DNA of 64,000 bases from Mesorhizobium sp. B4-1-4 (GTDB lineage Bacteria > Pseudomonadota > Alphaproteobacteria > Rhizobiales > Rhizobiaceae): positions 6,127,001-6,191,000 of the forward strand of contig NZ_CP083950.1 of NCBI RefSeq assembly GCF_006439395.2, written 5' to 3'. Positions 51,486-59,233 of this stretch are shown here, one piece after another (within the stretch, counting starts at the first letter, position 1; each line of letters opens with the position of its first letter). The translations under genes were made by a program, and so were the position numbers. A model generated the notes under the pieces. The model did not search any database. It saw only the letters and a list, made by a program, of their open reading frames with translations, and was not told where the DNA came from.

Positions 51486-52480
51486 TGGGCTTCGCGCGCA
51501 AAAGGCTTGATGCCCAGGCGGCGGAACAGGGCGCTGTCCTTGTCCTCTCCGGGGTTTTCGGCGGTCAGCAACGTGTCGCCGACGAAGACCGAGTTGGCAC
51601 CGGCGAAGAAGCAAAGCGCCTGCATCTCGTCGCTCATCGCCGTGCGGCCGGCCGAGAGCCGCACATGCGACTTCGGCATCATGATGCGGGCAAGGGCGAT
51701 GGTGCGCACGAATTCGATCGGTTCGATGGGGTCAGCTTCGGCGAGCGGCGTGCCCTCGATCGGAATCAGCATGTTGATCGGCACGCTGTCGGGCGGCTCC
51801 GGCAGGTTGGCGAGCGTCACCAGCATGTCGATGCGGTCGGCCTTCTCCTCGCCCATGCCGACGATGCCGCCGCAGCACACCTTGATACCGCTGTCGCGGA
51901 CATTCGCCAGCGTGTCCAGCCGGTCGGCAAAGGTTCGCGTCGAGATGACCTCGCTGTAGTAGCGCTCGGACGTGTCGATGTTGTGGTTGTAATAGTCGAG
52001 GCCGGCCTGCTTCAGCCGCTGCGCCTGGCCGAGCTCGAGCATGCCGAGCGTCATGCAGGTCTCCATGCCGAGCGCTTTCACGCCCTCGACCATGGCGATC
52101 ACCGCGTCCATGTCCCGCTCCTTGGGACTGCGCCAGGCGGCCCCCATGCAATAGCGAGTGGCGCCAGCGTCGCGCGCCTTCGTAGCCTCAGCGATGACGC
52201 GCTGAACCTCCATCAGCTTCGAGGCCTTGAGGCCCGACTGGTGATGCGAGGACTGGCTGCAATAGCCGCAATCCTCGGGGCAGCCGCCGGTCTTGATCGA
52301 AAGCAGCCGAGACAGCTGCACCCGGTTGGGATCGAAATTCTCCCGGTGGGTGGTCTGGGCCTGGAAGAGCAGATCGTTGAAGGGCAGGTCGTAAACTGTC
52401 TGGGCTTCCTCTCGCGTCCAGGGCGGAAGCGCCCAGCCGATTGGATCGGAGGTCCGGTCCGGGCTGAGTTCGGGGTTCAT
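51482..52480 (-). CDS. bioB: Biotin synthase (radical SAM)
   Basis: BioB inserts sulfur into dethiobiotin using a radical-SAM [4Fe-4S] cluster and an auxiliary [2Fe-2S] cluster. The CxxxCxxC motif is C67-C71-C74 (TGGCPEDCGYCSQSSHH), with MGAAWRSPKERDMD, TLGMLELGQAQRLKQAGLDY, NHNIDTSERYYSEVISTRTF, and CCGGIVGMGE containing conserved cluster cysteines. The start at 52480 follows a GGAGG-AAGGTGG region; ATG 52507 is in frame nine codons earlier and cannot be excluded. It is the first gene of bioBFDAZ. I did not find a clear BioR box upstream. Confidence 0.95.
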   Translation of the reverse strand: MNPELSPDRTSDPIGWALPPWTREEAQTVYDLPFNDLLFQAQTTHRENFDPNRVQLSRLLSIKTGGCPEDCGYCSQSSHHQSGLKASKLMEVQRVIAEATKARDAGATRYCMGAAWRSPKERDMDAVIAMVEGVKALGMETCMTLGMLELGQAQRLKQAGLDYYNHNIDTSERYYSEVISTRTFADRLDTLANVRDSGIKVCCGGIVGMGEEKADRIDMLVTLANLPEPPDSVPINMLIPIEGTPLAEADPIEPIEFVRTIALARIMMPKSHVRLSAGRTAMSDEMQALCFFAGANSVFVGDTLLTAENPGEDKDSALFRRLGIKPFAREAQ

Positions 52481-52647
52481 ATCCACCTTAACCTCCAAAA
52501 CCATCATCTATTCTTGAGCAGGGAGCGTTGCGGGGGCGGCTGATTGACAAGCCTATCCCAATGGCCCAGCGAGAAGTACTCATATGGAAGGCGATTACCG
52601 TTTTCAAAGCAAAAAGCCCCAGCTGCCGCCGGCAATGGCTCAGCTCG

Positions 52648-52854
52648 TCAGCGCAGACCGCTGGCATCCATTGTTTCGCCTTGAACGCAGTAACACTCCC
52701 TTCTGATCGCGTCGCAGGAGTCGGTGAAGGCGACGGCCAGCAGATAACCGAGAGATTCCAGCCCGTGAGAAGCAGCCATCTCGCGCAGTTCGTCGAGCCG
52801 GCAGACGATAAAGCCGAGTGCTTCGCAGCGGGCCTTTGTTAATTCATCCGTCAT
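52648..52854 (-). CDS. Small conserved hypothetical protein, 68 residues
   Basis: The product (MTDELTKARCEALGFIVCRL, then DELREMAASHGLESLGYLLA and FTDSCDAIRRE) looks like a soluble helical protein; similar short proteins are common in rhizobia. GGAGAG precedes the ATG at 52854. It lies between nadC and bioB in the same orientation, so it could be part of the nad transcript. No function can be assigned. Confidence 0.65.
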   Translation of the reverse strand: MTDELTKARCEALGFIVCRLDELREMAASHGLESLGYLLAVAFTDSCDAIRRECYCVQGETMDASGLR

Positions 52855-52992
52855 CTCTCCGCCCCTCGCCAATCTGAACCGTATCGCCTGACGGCGCAGC
52901 CTTGCTTCCAGGCGCCTCTATGAGTGGCAGGAATGGCGCCGGCGAGCATACGACTCGCGCATTCTCGGCAAGGCCGGTTCATGTCCGTTCCA

Positions 52993-53874
52993 TCAGTTCA
53001 GACGCCTGCTGCAGTTGGCATCCACCGGCACATCCAGGCCGATGTCGAGGATCGGCGCGCTGTGGGTCAGCCAGCCAACTGAGATAAGGTCGACACCGGT
53101 CGCCGCGATTGCCGCAGCACTCGCTCGGGTTATCCGACCTGACGCTTCCGTGATCGCGCGGCCGCCGACCATCGCGACAGCCTGTGAAAGCTCCTCGACT
53201 GACATATTGTCGAGGAGCACGGCGTCGACGCCCACTTGCAGCGCCAACTCAAGCTGTTCCAGCGTGTCGACCTCGACCTCGATCTTGACCATGTGGCCTA
53301 TGGCGCTGCGCGCCCGTTCGATTGCGGTGCGGATGTCACCCGCAATGGCGATGTGGTTGTCCTTGATGAGCACGGCGTCGTCTAGTGCAAAACGGTGGTT
53401 GGCGCCGCCTCCGGCGCGCACGGCGTATTTTTCTAGGGCCCGCAGGCCGGGCGTCGTCTTTCGCGTGCACACGATCTTCGCGCTATGACCGTGCACCGCA
53501 TCGACGAGCGCAGCTGTCGCGGTGGCAATGCCGCTCAGTTTGCAAAGGAAATTGAGCGCAGTCCGCTCGGCCGTCAGCAGGCTTCGCGCCGGTCCGCTGA
53601 CGATCGCGATGGTTTCCCCGGCCGAAACCTTCCCGCCGTCCCGACAGCGCAACTGCATGTCGGTGGCAGGATCGACGAGCAGGAAGGCAAACATCGCCAG
53701 ATCAAGCCCGGCAATGACGCCAGTCTGCCGCGCGTTCAGCGCAAGCGTCGCCTTGCGCTCGGCGGGGATGATTGCATCGCTCGTGATGTCGCCGGCTCGA
53801 CCGAAATCTTCCAGAAGGGCGCTGCGCACGATCGGCTCGATAACGACCTGGGGAAGCGGTGCAAGTGAAGGCAT
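52993..53874 (-). CDS. nadC: Quinolinate phosphoribosyltransferase (decarboxylating)
   Basis: NadC makes nicotinate mononucleotide from quinolinate and PRPP. The 293-residue protein has EDFGRAGDITSDAIIP at the N terminus, LTAERTALNFLCKLSGIATA, KIVCTRKTTPGLRALEKYAV and RAGGGANHRFALDDAVLIKD with NH, and the C-terminal VEVDTLEQLELALQVGVDAV plus ITEASGRIT and ISVGWLTHS, as expected. It starts one base after the nadB stop. It is the last step of the nadABC de novo NAD operon. Confidence 0.96.
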   Translation of the reverse strand: MPSLAPLPQVVIEPIVRSALLEDFGRAGDITSDAIIPAERKATLALNARQTGVIAGLDLAMFAFLLVDPATDMQLRCRDGGKVSAGETIAIVSGPARSLLTAERTALNFLCKLSGIATATAALVDAVHGHSAKIVCTRKTTPGLRALEKYAVRAGGGANHRFALDDAVLIKDNHIAIAGDIRTAIERARSAIGHMVKIEVEVDTLEQLELALQVGVDAVLLDNMSVEELSQAVAMVGGRAITEASGRITRASAAAIAATGVDLISVGWLTHSAPILDIGLDVPVDANCSRRLN

Positions 53875-53875
53875 T

Positions 53876-55417
53876 TTAACAGCTCCGTTGGGACGTTTGC
53901 CAGCTAAGTGCGACGGCGCTCTCGAATGCCGAGCATAACGTCAGTCGCGAGCGGAGGGGGGCAGGATCGCGCCCGGGGAAATCGGATCGGTGGTGCGAGC
54001 CGCGGCTCTCCTCACGTCTAAGCGCCGCAATCGCGATTAACAGCGCCACCAGTCCAGGGTCTGCCGCCGTCGTCTCGCCAATGGCGATCGGCAGCAGAGC
54101 CGCCACGGCTTGCCGCAGTCCCTTGCCGTTGCGGACAATGCCAAGCGTATTGGAGACTACATTGCGAATAGATGAAGGGTCCGGTTGCAGTGGAATGATT
54201 GCGGGAAGACGGGGCCACTGCCAGCCGGCGCAAGTGCCAGCGATGCTTGCCGCCACCCAGGCCGCTGTTGCGACCGCCTCAGCCAGCGAGTTGCTGGCCA
54301 GCCGGTTGGCGCCGTGCAGGCCGGTGCATGCAACCTCGCCGCATGCCCACAGGCCGCTAACGGAACTGCGGCCCTCGGCATCCACGGCCACGCCACCCAT
54401 GTGATAGTGCGCGGCCGGGCGTACCGGTATGGGTTCGACGGCCGGGTCGATTCCGGATTGCCGGCAAGCCGCCTCGATCGCCGGAAAGCGTTTTGCGAAT
54501 TTCGGTCCGAGGCATTGCCGGGCGTCGAGAAATACACGGTGGCCCGCGGTGAGCTGATAGGAGATCGCCCGCGCGACCACGTCACGCGATGCTAGCTCGG
54601 CACCGGGCGTATCGCCAAGGAAGCGCTGGCCGTGTTCGTCGATGAGCACTGCGCCTTCGCCGCGCACGGCTTCGCTCACGAGCGGCATTGGACGGCGGGG
54701 GCTGTCGAGTGCGGTTGGATGGAACTGCACGAATTCGAGATCGGCAAGCTCAGCGCCGGCGCAGGCGGCCAGCGCCAGCCCGTGCCCGAAGGAGCCAAGC
54801 GGGTTCGTCGTATCACTAAAGAGGCCGCCGATGCCGCCGCTCGCAAGCACCACGCGGCGCGTCGGCAATGCGAAGGCGCCGGTATATCGGACCGCCAACA
54901 CACCCACAATGCCGCCCTCCGCTACCACGAGGCGAAGGGCTGTCACGCCTTCCAGGATCGTGATCGAACGTGTCCGCCGCACCGCGGCGACGAGCGTGCG
55001 GAACAACTCGCGGCCGGTGGCGTCGCCGGCTGCGTGCACGATCCGGCGGCGCGAATGCGCCGCCTCCAGGCCGAGCCGCAGTTTTCCATCCGACGCGCGG
55101 TCAAAAGGAGCACCCAGACGAATGAGATGGTCGATTGCGTAGGGTACGGCTTCGACCACCCGCTTAACCATCGCTTCGTCGCAAAGCCCGTCGCCGGCGG
55201 CAAGCGTGTCGGTGAGGTGCAGTTCGGGGCTATCGTCTTCGCCGAGGCTCGCTGCGAGCCCACCCTGAGCGAGCGTGCTCGAGGCATCCGTTCCAAGCGG
55301 GGTACTGGAGAGAACGACGACTGGTTGCGGCGCCAGATGAAGCGCCGTCATCAGGCCGGCAACGCCCGCGCCGATGATGACCGGAGCCCCGTCAATGTCC
55401 TGGATGTCTGGCGTCAT
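53876..55417 (-). CDS. nadB: L-aspartate oxidase
   Basis: NadB oxidises L-aspartate to iminoaspartate with FAD. The 513-residue flavoprotein has PVIIGAGVAGLMTALHLAP (FAD-binding), DASSTLAQGGLAASLGEDDS, the SEAVRGEGAVLIDEHGQRF region, HYHMGGVAVDAEGRSSVSGL with catalytic and flavin contacts, and GLHGANRLASNSLAEAVATA. The C-terminal helical domain is divergent. Its ATG overlaps the nadA stop by four bases. Start 55417 was chosen over 55444, which would lie inside nadA. Confidence 0.96.
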   Translation of the reverse strand: MTPDIQDIDGAPVIIGAGVAGLMTALHLAPQPVVVLSSTPLGTDASSTLAQGGLAASLGEDDSPELHLTDTLAAGDGLCDEAMVKRVVEAVPYAIDHLIRLGAPFDRASDGKLRLGLEAAHSRRRIVHAAGDATGRELFRTLVAAVRRTRSITILEGVTALRLVVAEGGIVGVLAVRYTGAFALPTRRVVLASGGIGGLFSDTTNPLGSFGHGLALAACAGAELADLEFVQFHPTALDSPRRPMPLVSEAVRGEGAVLIDEHGQRFLGDTPGAELASRDVVARAISYQLTAGHRVFLDARQCLGPKFAKRFPAIEAACRQSGIDPAVEPIPVRPAAHYHMGGVAVDAEGRSSVSGLWACGEVACTGLHGANRLASNSLAEAVATAAWVAASIAGTCAGWQWPRLPAIIPLQPDPSSIRNVVSNTLGIVRNGKGLRQAVAALLPIAIGETTAADPGLVALLIAIAALRREESRGSHHRSDFPGRDPAPLRSRLTLCSAFESAVALSWQTSQRSC

Positions 55418-56388
55418 ACAAAGAGCATGCGCTCGACTGCCCAACGAGCCCGCTCAGCGACACGTAGATCGATTGTGACGACGTGACGGTTCTCCTCGAG
55501 CGCGCTACGGATGTTGGCGAGCGTAATGCGCTTCATGTGCGGGCAGAGGTTGCACGGGCGCACGAACTCGATTTCCGGATGTTCGACCGCGACGTTGTCG
55601 CTCATCGAGCACTCCGTCATCAGCACCACACGCGCCGGCTTGTGCTGCCGGACATAGTCCGACATCGCGGCGGTCGAGCCCGCGAAATCCGCTTCCGCGA
55701 CAACCTCCGGCGGGCATTCGGGATGGGCAAGCACGGTGATCCCGGGATGCGCCTCGCGCAGCTCGTGTATGTCGGCGGGGCTGAAGCGCTCATGCACTTC
55801 GCAGTGCCCCTTCCAGGCGATGATCTCGACCTTGGTCTGCGCCGCGATGTTTCTCGCCAAGTATTCGTCGGGCAGCATGATCACGCGCGGCACCCCGAGC
55901 GACTTCACCACTGCGAGCGCATTCCCCGAGGTGCAGCAGATGTCGGACTCGGCCTTCACGGCGGCGGAGGTATTGACGTAGGTGACGATTGGAACGGAAG
56001 GATAGCGCTGCCGCATCAGGCGCACGTCCTGGGGCGTGATCGAGTCGGCCAGTGAACAACCGGCCTTGGGGTCCGGAATGAGCACGGTCTTGTCGGGATT
56101 GAGGAGCTTGGCCGTCTCCGCCATGAAATGCACGCCGGCGAGCACGATCACGTCCGCATCGACGGTTATTGCCTTGCGGGCGAGCGCCAGGCTGTCGCCG
56201 ACGATGTCGGCCACGCAATGGAAGATTTCGGGCGTCTGATAGTTGTGCGCGAGGATCACGGCGTTGCGCTCGCGCTTTAGCGTCAGAATGGCGTCGATGT
56301 CGTCGGCGAATGCCGGCCATTCAATCGGCGGAATGACGCCTTGGACACGCTCATACAGGGCCGCAGCCGTAGGTAATGCCGCGGTCAT
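55414..56388 (-). CDS. nadA: Quinolinate synthase
   Basis: NadA condenses iminoaspartate with dihydroxyacetone phosphate using a [4Fe-4S] cluster. The 324-residue protein has RNAVILAHNYQTPEIFHCVA, DSLALARKAI, GVHFMAETAKLLNPDKTVLI, DPKAGCSLADSI (first cluster cysteine), VDNTSAAVKAESDICCTSGNA-type region (written here YVNTSAAVKAESDICCTSGN), HPECPPEVV and PCNLCPHMKRITLANI with further cluster cysteines. GGAGG lies six bases before ATG 56388; the frame also has GTG at 56400. A predicted NrtR operator is only 13 bp upstream. Confidence 0.96.
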   Translation of the reverse strand: MTAALPTAAALYERVQGVIPPIEWPAFADDIDAILTLKRERNAVILAHNYQTPEIFHCVADIVGDSLALARKAITVDADVIVLAGVHFMAETAKLLNPDKTVLIPDPKAGCSLADSITPQDVRLMRQRYPSVPIVTYVNTSAAVKAESDICCTSGNALAVVKSLGVPRVIMLPDEYLARNIAAQTKVEIIAWKGHCEVHERFSPADIHELREAHPGITVLAHPECPPEVVAEADFAGSTAAMSDYVRQHKPARVVLMTECSMSDNVAVEHPEIEFVRPCNLCPHMKRITLANIRSALEENRHVVTIDLRVAERARWAVERMLFV

Positions 56389-56400
56389 CGGCGCCTCCAC

Positions 56401-56421
56401 TTATAGTCCATATGGCTATAA
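56401..56421 (-). promoter_or_regulatory. Predicted NrtR operator upstream of nadA
   Basis: TTATAG (56401-56406) and CTATAA (56416-56421) form a perfect six-base inverted repeat around TCCATATGG, itself containing the palindrome CCATATGG. A second ACTATAAGG lies at 56441-56449. Its location between nrtR and nadA, immediately before the nadA ribosome-binding site, fits a repressor site that senses NAD status. Confidence 0.65.
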
Positions 56422-56452
56422 GGGGTATATGTCTATCCTGACTATAAGGATG

Positions 56453-57433
56453 TCAAGACCGTGCCAGAGGCAATTTTGTTCCAGCCATGACCGTTTCGTC
56501 AAGGACGGCATGGCGGAAGCGATATAGTTTCGCGGGCCGGCCGCCGGTTTCTGCAGTAGTTTCGCCAGTCTCTTCGACCAGCTCTTGCTGCTCGATCAGT
56601 CGACGGAAGTTCGGCTTGTTAACGAGCCTGCCGGCCAACGCCTCCACAGTTCGCTGCAGCTGTAGAAGCGTGAAAACTGGCGGCATCAGCTCGAACACCA
56701 CGGGACGGTATTTGATTTTGGAGCGCAATCGCGCAATACCGGTTGCCAAGATGCGGCGATGATCGGCGACCATCGACGTGCCGGGCACAGGGATGAGGAC
56801 GCCCGAATCCCCGGCGCGAGCCGCCTCTTGAACCAGCGCTGCCTCATAGAGCAGCTCATAGCGGTGGAGTACGAGTTCCTCGTTCCATGGCCGATCATCG
56901 AAGCCGAAAGCCACTGCTGCCCGCCGCCGCCGCTCCCGACAGGTCTCGGCGTCTGGCGCGCCTTCCGCCCATTCCATTAGGCGCGTGCGCAGAACTTCCA
57001 GCAACACCGGCGGCGTACCGGAGCGATGGTCTTCCCACGGAAAGTAGTCGTACCAGCTTCCCCAGCACCGCTTGGCCGAGGCGCTGGCATATTCTTCCCG
57101 AGTGAGTGCGAGATAGCTGATTGAAATCACGCGCTGCTGGTGCTCGGCAACGATCCTGTCACGGTCGGCGAAGGTATAGAGCTGCTCGATGTAACCTAGC
57201 GGCTGATCGGTCTGCTGTTCGACCCATTCCCGAAGACCTGATTGCAGAGAGCGGTGGTCGAACTCGAAAGGACCTGACGGCAGCGCCTTCGCTTGGCCGA
57301 TCGTGAGAACGCAAGGTTCACCCTCATTGACGGCGACCACGACCGCGATCAGGTCGGCCTTGAGATCGTCGATCTTGCGTCCGGCTCGGCCTCTCCTGGT
57401 GTCTTTTGACTGATCGTTCATGTTCCCAAACAT
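56453..57433 (-). CDS. nrtR: NrtR-type Nudix-related transcriptional regulator
   Basis: The 326-residue protein has an N-terminal Nudix-like domain (LIAVVVAVNEGEPCVLTIGQ, LREWVEQQTDQPLGYIEQLY, RDRIVAEHQQRVISISYLAL) and a C-terminal winged HTH (PPVFTLLQLQRTVEALAGRL, NKPNFRRLIEQQELVEETGE, GGRPAKLYRFR). NrtR proteins bind ADP-ribose and repress NAD-biosynthesis genes. It lies just upstream of nadABC in the same direction, with the predicted operator between. The Nudix box looks incomplete, as expected for a sensor rather than a hydrolase. ATGs at 57421 and 57463 are alternatives; 57433 follows GGAG. Confidence 0.88.
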   Translation of the reverse strand: MFGNMNDQSKDTRRGRAGRKIDDLKADLIAVVVAVNEGEPCVLTIGQAKALPSGPFEFDHRSLQSGLREWVEQQTDQPLGYIEQLYTFADRDRIVAEHQQRVISISYLALTREEYASASAKRCWGSWYDYFPWEDHRSGTPPVLLEVLRTRLMEWAEGAPDAETCRERRRRAAVAFGFDDRPWNEELVLHRYELLYEAALVQEAARAGDSGVLIPVPGTSMVADHRRILATGIARLRSKIKYRPVVFELMPPVFTLLQLQRTVEALAGRLVNKPNFRRLIEQQELVEETGETTAETGGRPAKLYRFRHAVLDETVMAGTKLPLARS

Positions 57434-59233
57434 GTTGACCCGCTCCGGCACGAAGCGGCTCAATCGATTTAATAACCTTTATCACGCCTGCCGGGGCGTC
57501 GAACACCACGCGTCGTGGCGTTTTTACTCTTCCCAGCTACACCGGTTGTGCCAAACGCGACGCCCGCACGTGGTAACGCAGGGGAAGGAGCCTTTATTGA
57601 GTGCGGTCGGTGACACAAGGCTGATCACACCGCCTCACATTCGTTCACGCGAAGGCGGAAGCCGCACTGCATGACGGCCTGGACGTCAATGGGTCGGTCA
57701 TGGGCTGATGTCTCTCACAGCAAAGGGTCTTCCTCAATTTATATGGCATGATGGCAGCATTCGTGCCCTGAGTAGTTCGGGGCCTGCCCTGCCATACATT
57801 GCGCGCTTGAGGGTCTTGAGACGGTTGATCTGGCCGCCGGTCTGTCCGTGCTCCAAGGCACGATAGTGCTTGGGCCGCATGTATGTGCCCAACAACAGCG
57901 GCCTGAGCCCGATAGAGTTCGGTCGCGCTTCAATCGATCCTGGGCCAGCCGAGCTTGGACGGCAGATGGTGGTCCGGCGGTTCAGATCTGCCGAGCGAAC
58001 CAGCGACGGTCATCTTCAAAGTGCAACTCGGGCAGGCGTCGCCTTGGCCGGAGAAAAAGTTATGCCATGACCGCCGCCATCGACTCCGCAGTATGGCAGT
58101 CCCTTGGTCGCCCAAACAGTGTCTGTCCGATCAGAGCTGGGCGATTTGAATTGAATCCGAAGCACGCTGTCCTTCGATCGGTCAGGCTCGCCAGGAACAT
58201 GGCGGGGGGGCAGCCTAATCCTGGCAGGTCAATCCGAGCGTCTTGCTGTTGGCTTCGCCCAACCTGCAATTCGTTCGCGTAGCTGGCGAAATGCCAGCAA
58301 GGGCATCAAATATGATCTTTCTGTGCAGCGGGGCGGCAATCGCCCAGCATCACCATTTTTGAACTCCCGGGGCGACTGCCCCGGCACGCCGTCTCGAAAC
58401 ATCGATCCAGCGGCGTTTCGCACCATTTACGGTTCATTCCCCACTCGGCATCACCATTAGCAATGATATCACCGGTCGCGGCGTTTCGCACGATGCAGTC
58501 GCTCGCCATTTCGCAAGGCACGGAAGTGTCAGCCCGGCCGTATTCCGCCGTAGAGAATGGCTACGATCAAGCGCAGCCTACACCTTCTAGTCCAACGCCT
58601 TATTCGTAAAGCTCATGCCACGGAAACAACTTGATCACGCTGTCCGCAACCCTTCACCCCACCAACTCGGGCCCTGTGATCGTGCAACTTGGACGAGCGG
58701 GCGTAGCCCAACCGATTCTGCAAAAATTGTCGTTGATCGGTCCAAGCGTCATTACACGTTAGGCTATAAAGAACATGAAATGTATCACAGAGCACAGAAG
58801 ACCCTTGGCCAGACAGGACATGAACCCCCGCATTTCTGGGCTTTTATCTGGAATTTAAAATTCCTGTTGCACGAAATGACGTTTCATGATCCATTTGAAC
58901 GGATTGAAAATGTAATGCGCTACAATGGCGAAATGTGGAGCAGGCATGGAAAGTTTCGGGTCCAAAAAGAGAGTGAGCAAAACGCGCGGCGACGGCGTTT
59001 TTCTCATCCTGTGCGATCAACTAGCGGATCGCTCCAATTCGCTTTGCGAAATCGGCATCGGGCACGCCACGGGTCGGTGTCAGTCCTTGCCTATTGCGTC
59101 TCGCCCGGTCGCAGGATCGGCACGAGCAAGGTTGCCAAGCTGAGTACGTTCCGCAGGGCGCTTGCATATTCGGGTGCAGCTGTCTGTGTACTTACCGCAA
59201 TGATCCCGCCAACTGACTTCTGTTGTTGCCATG
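57434..59233. other. 1.8-kb region of mobile-element debris
   Basis: Apart from an ISL3-like scrap (57734-57862) I see no convincing gene. Short frames such as 58306-58509 (reverse; VRNAATGDIIANGDAEWGMN) and 58615-59241 (forward) are open but match nothing I know. The promoter of the downstream ABC operon should lie near its right end; no clear -35/-10 pair was found. Confidence 0.5.
57734..57862 (-). pseudogene. ISL3-family transposase C-terminal scrap
   Basis: The reverse strand encodes EHGQTGGQINRLKTLKRAMY then GRAGPELLRARMLP and a stop at 57734. This is the typical C-terminal end of ISL3-family transposases (GQ(T/V)EGQINRLKxLKRxMYGRA). About 42 codons remain and the upstream sequence is unrelated. 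Confidence 0.75.

Noticed and set aside
52481..52640. BioR operator upstream of bioB
   Set aside because: No TTAT(A/C)TATAA-type palindrome was found; only a partial ATCTATTC occurs.
54632..55486. 284-codon forward open frame opposite nadB
   Set aside because: Antisense to nadB, no recognisable domain.
57464..57490. Possible nod box (CAATCGATTTAATAACC)
   Set aside because: Only the 3' part resembles a nod box; the ATCCA...GATG part and correct spacing are absent.
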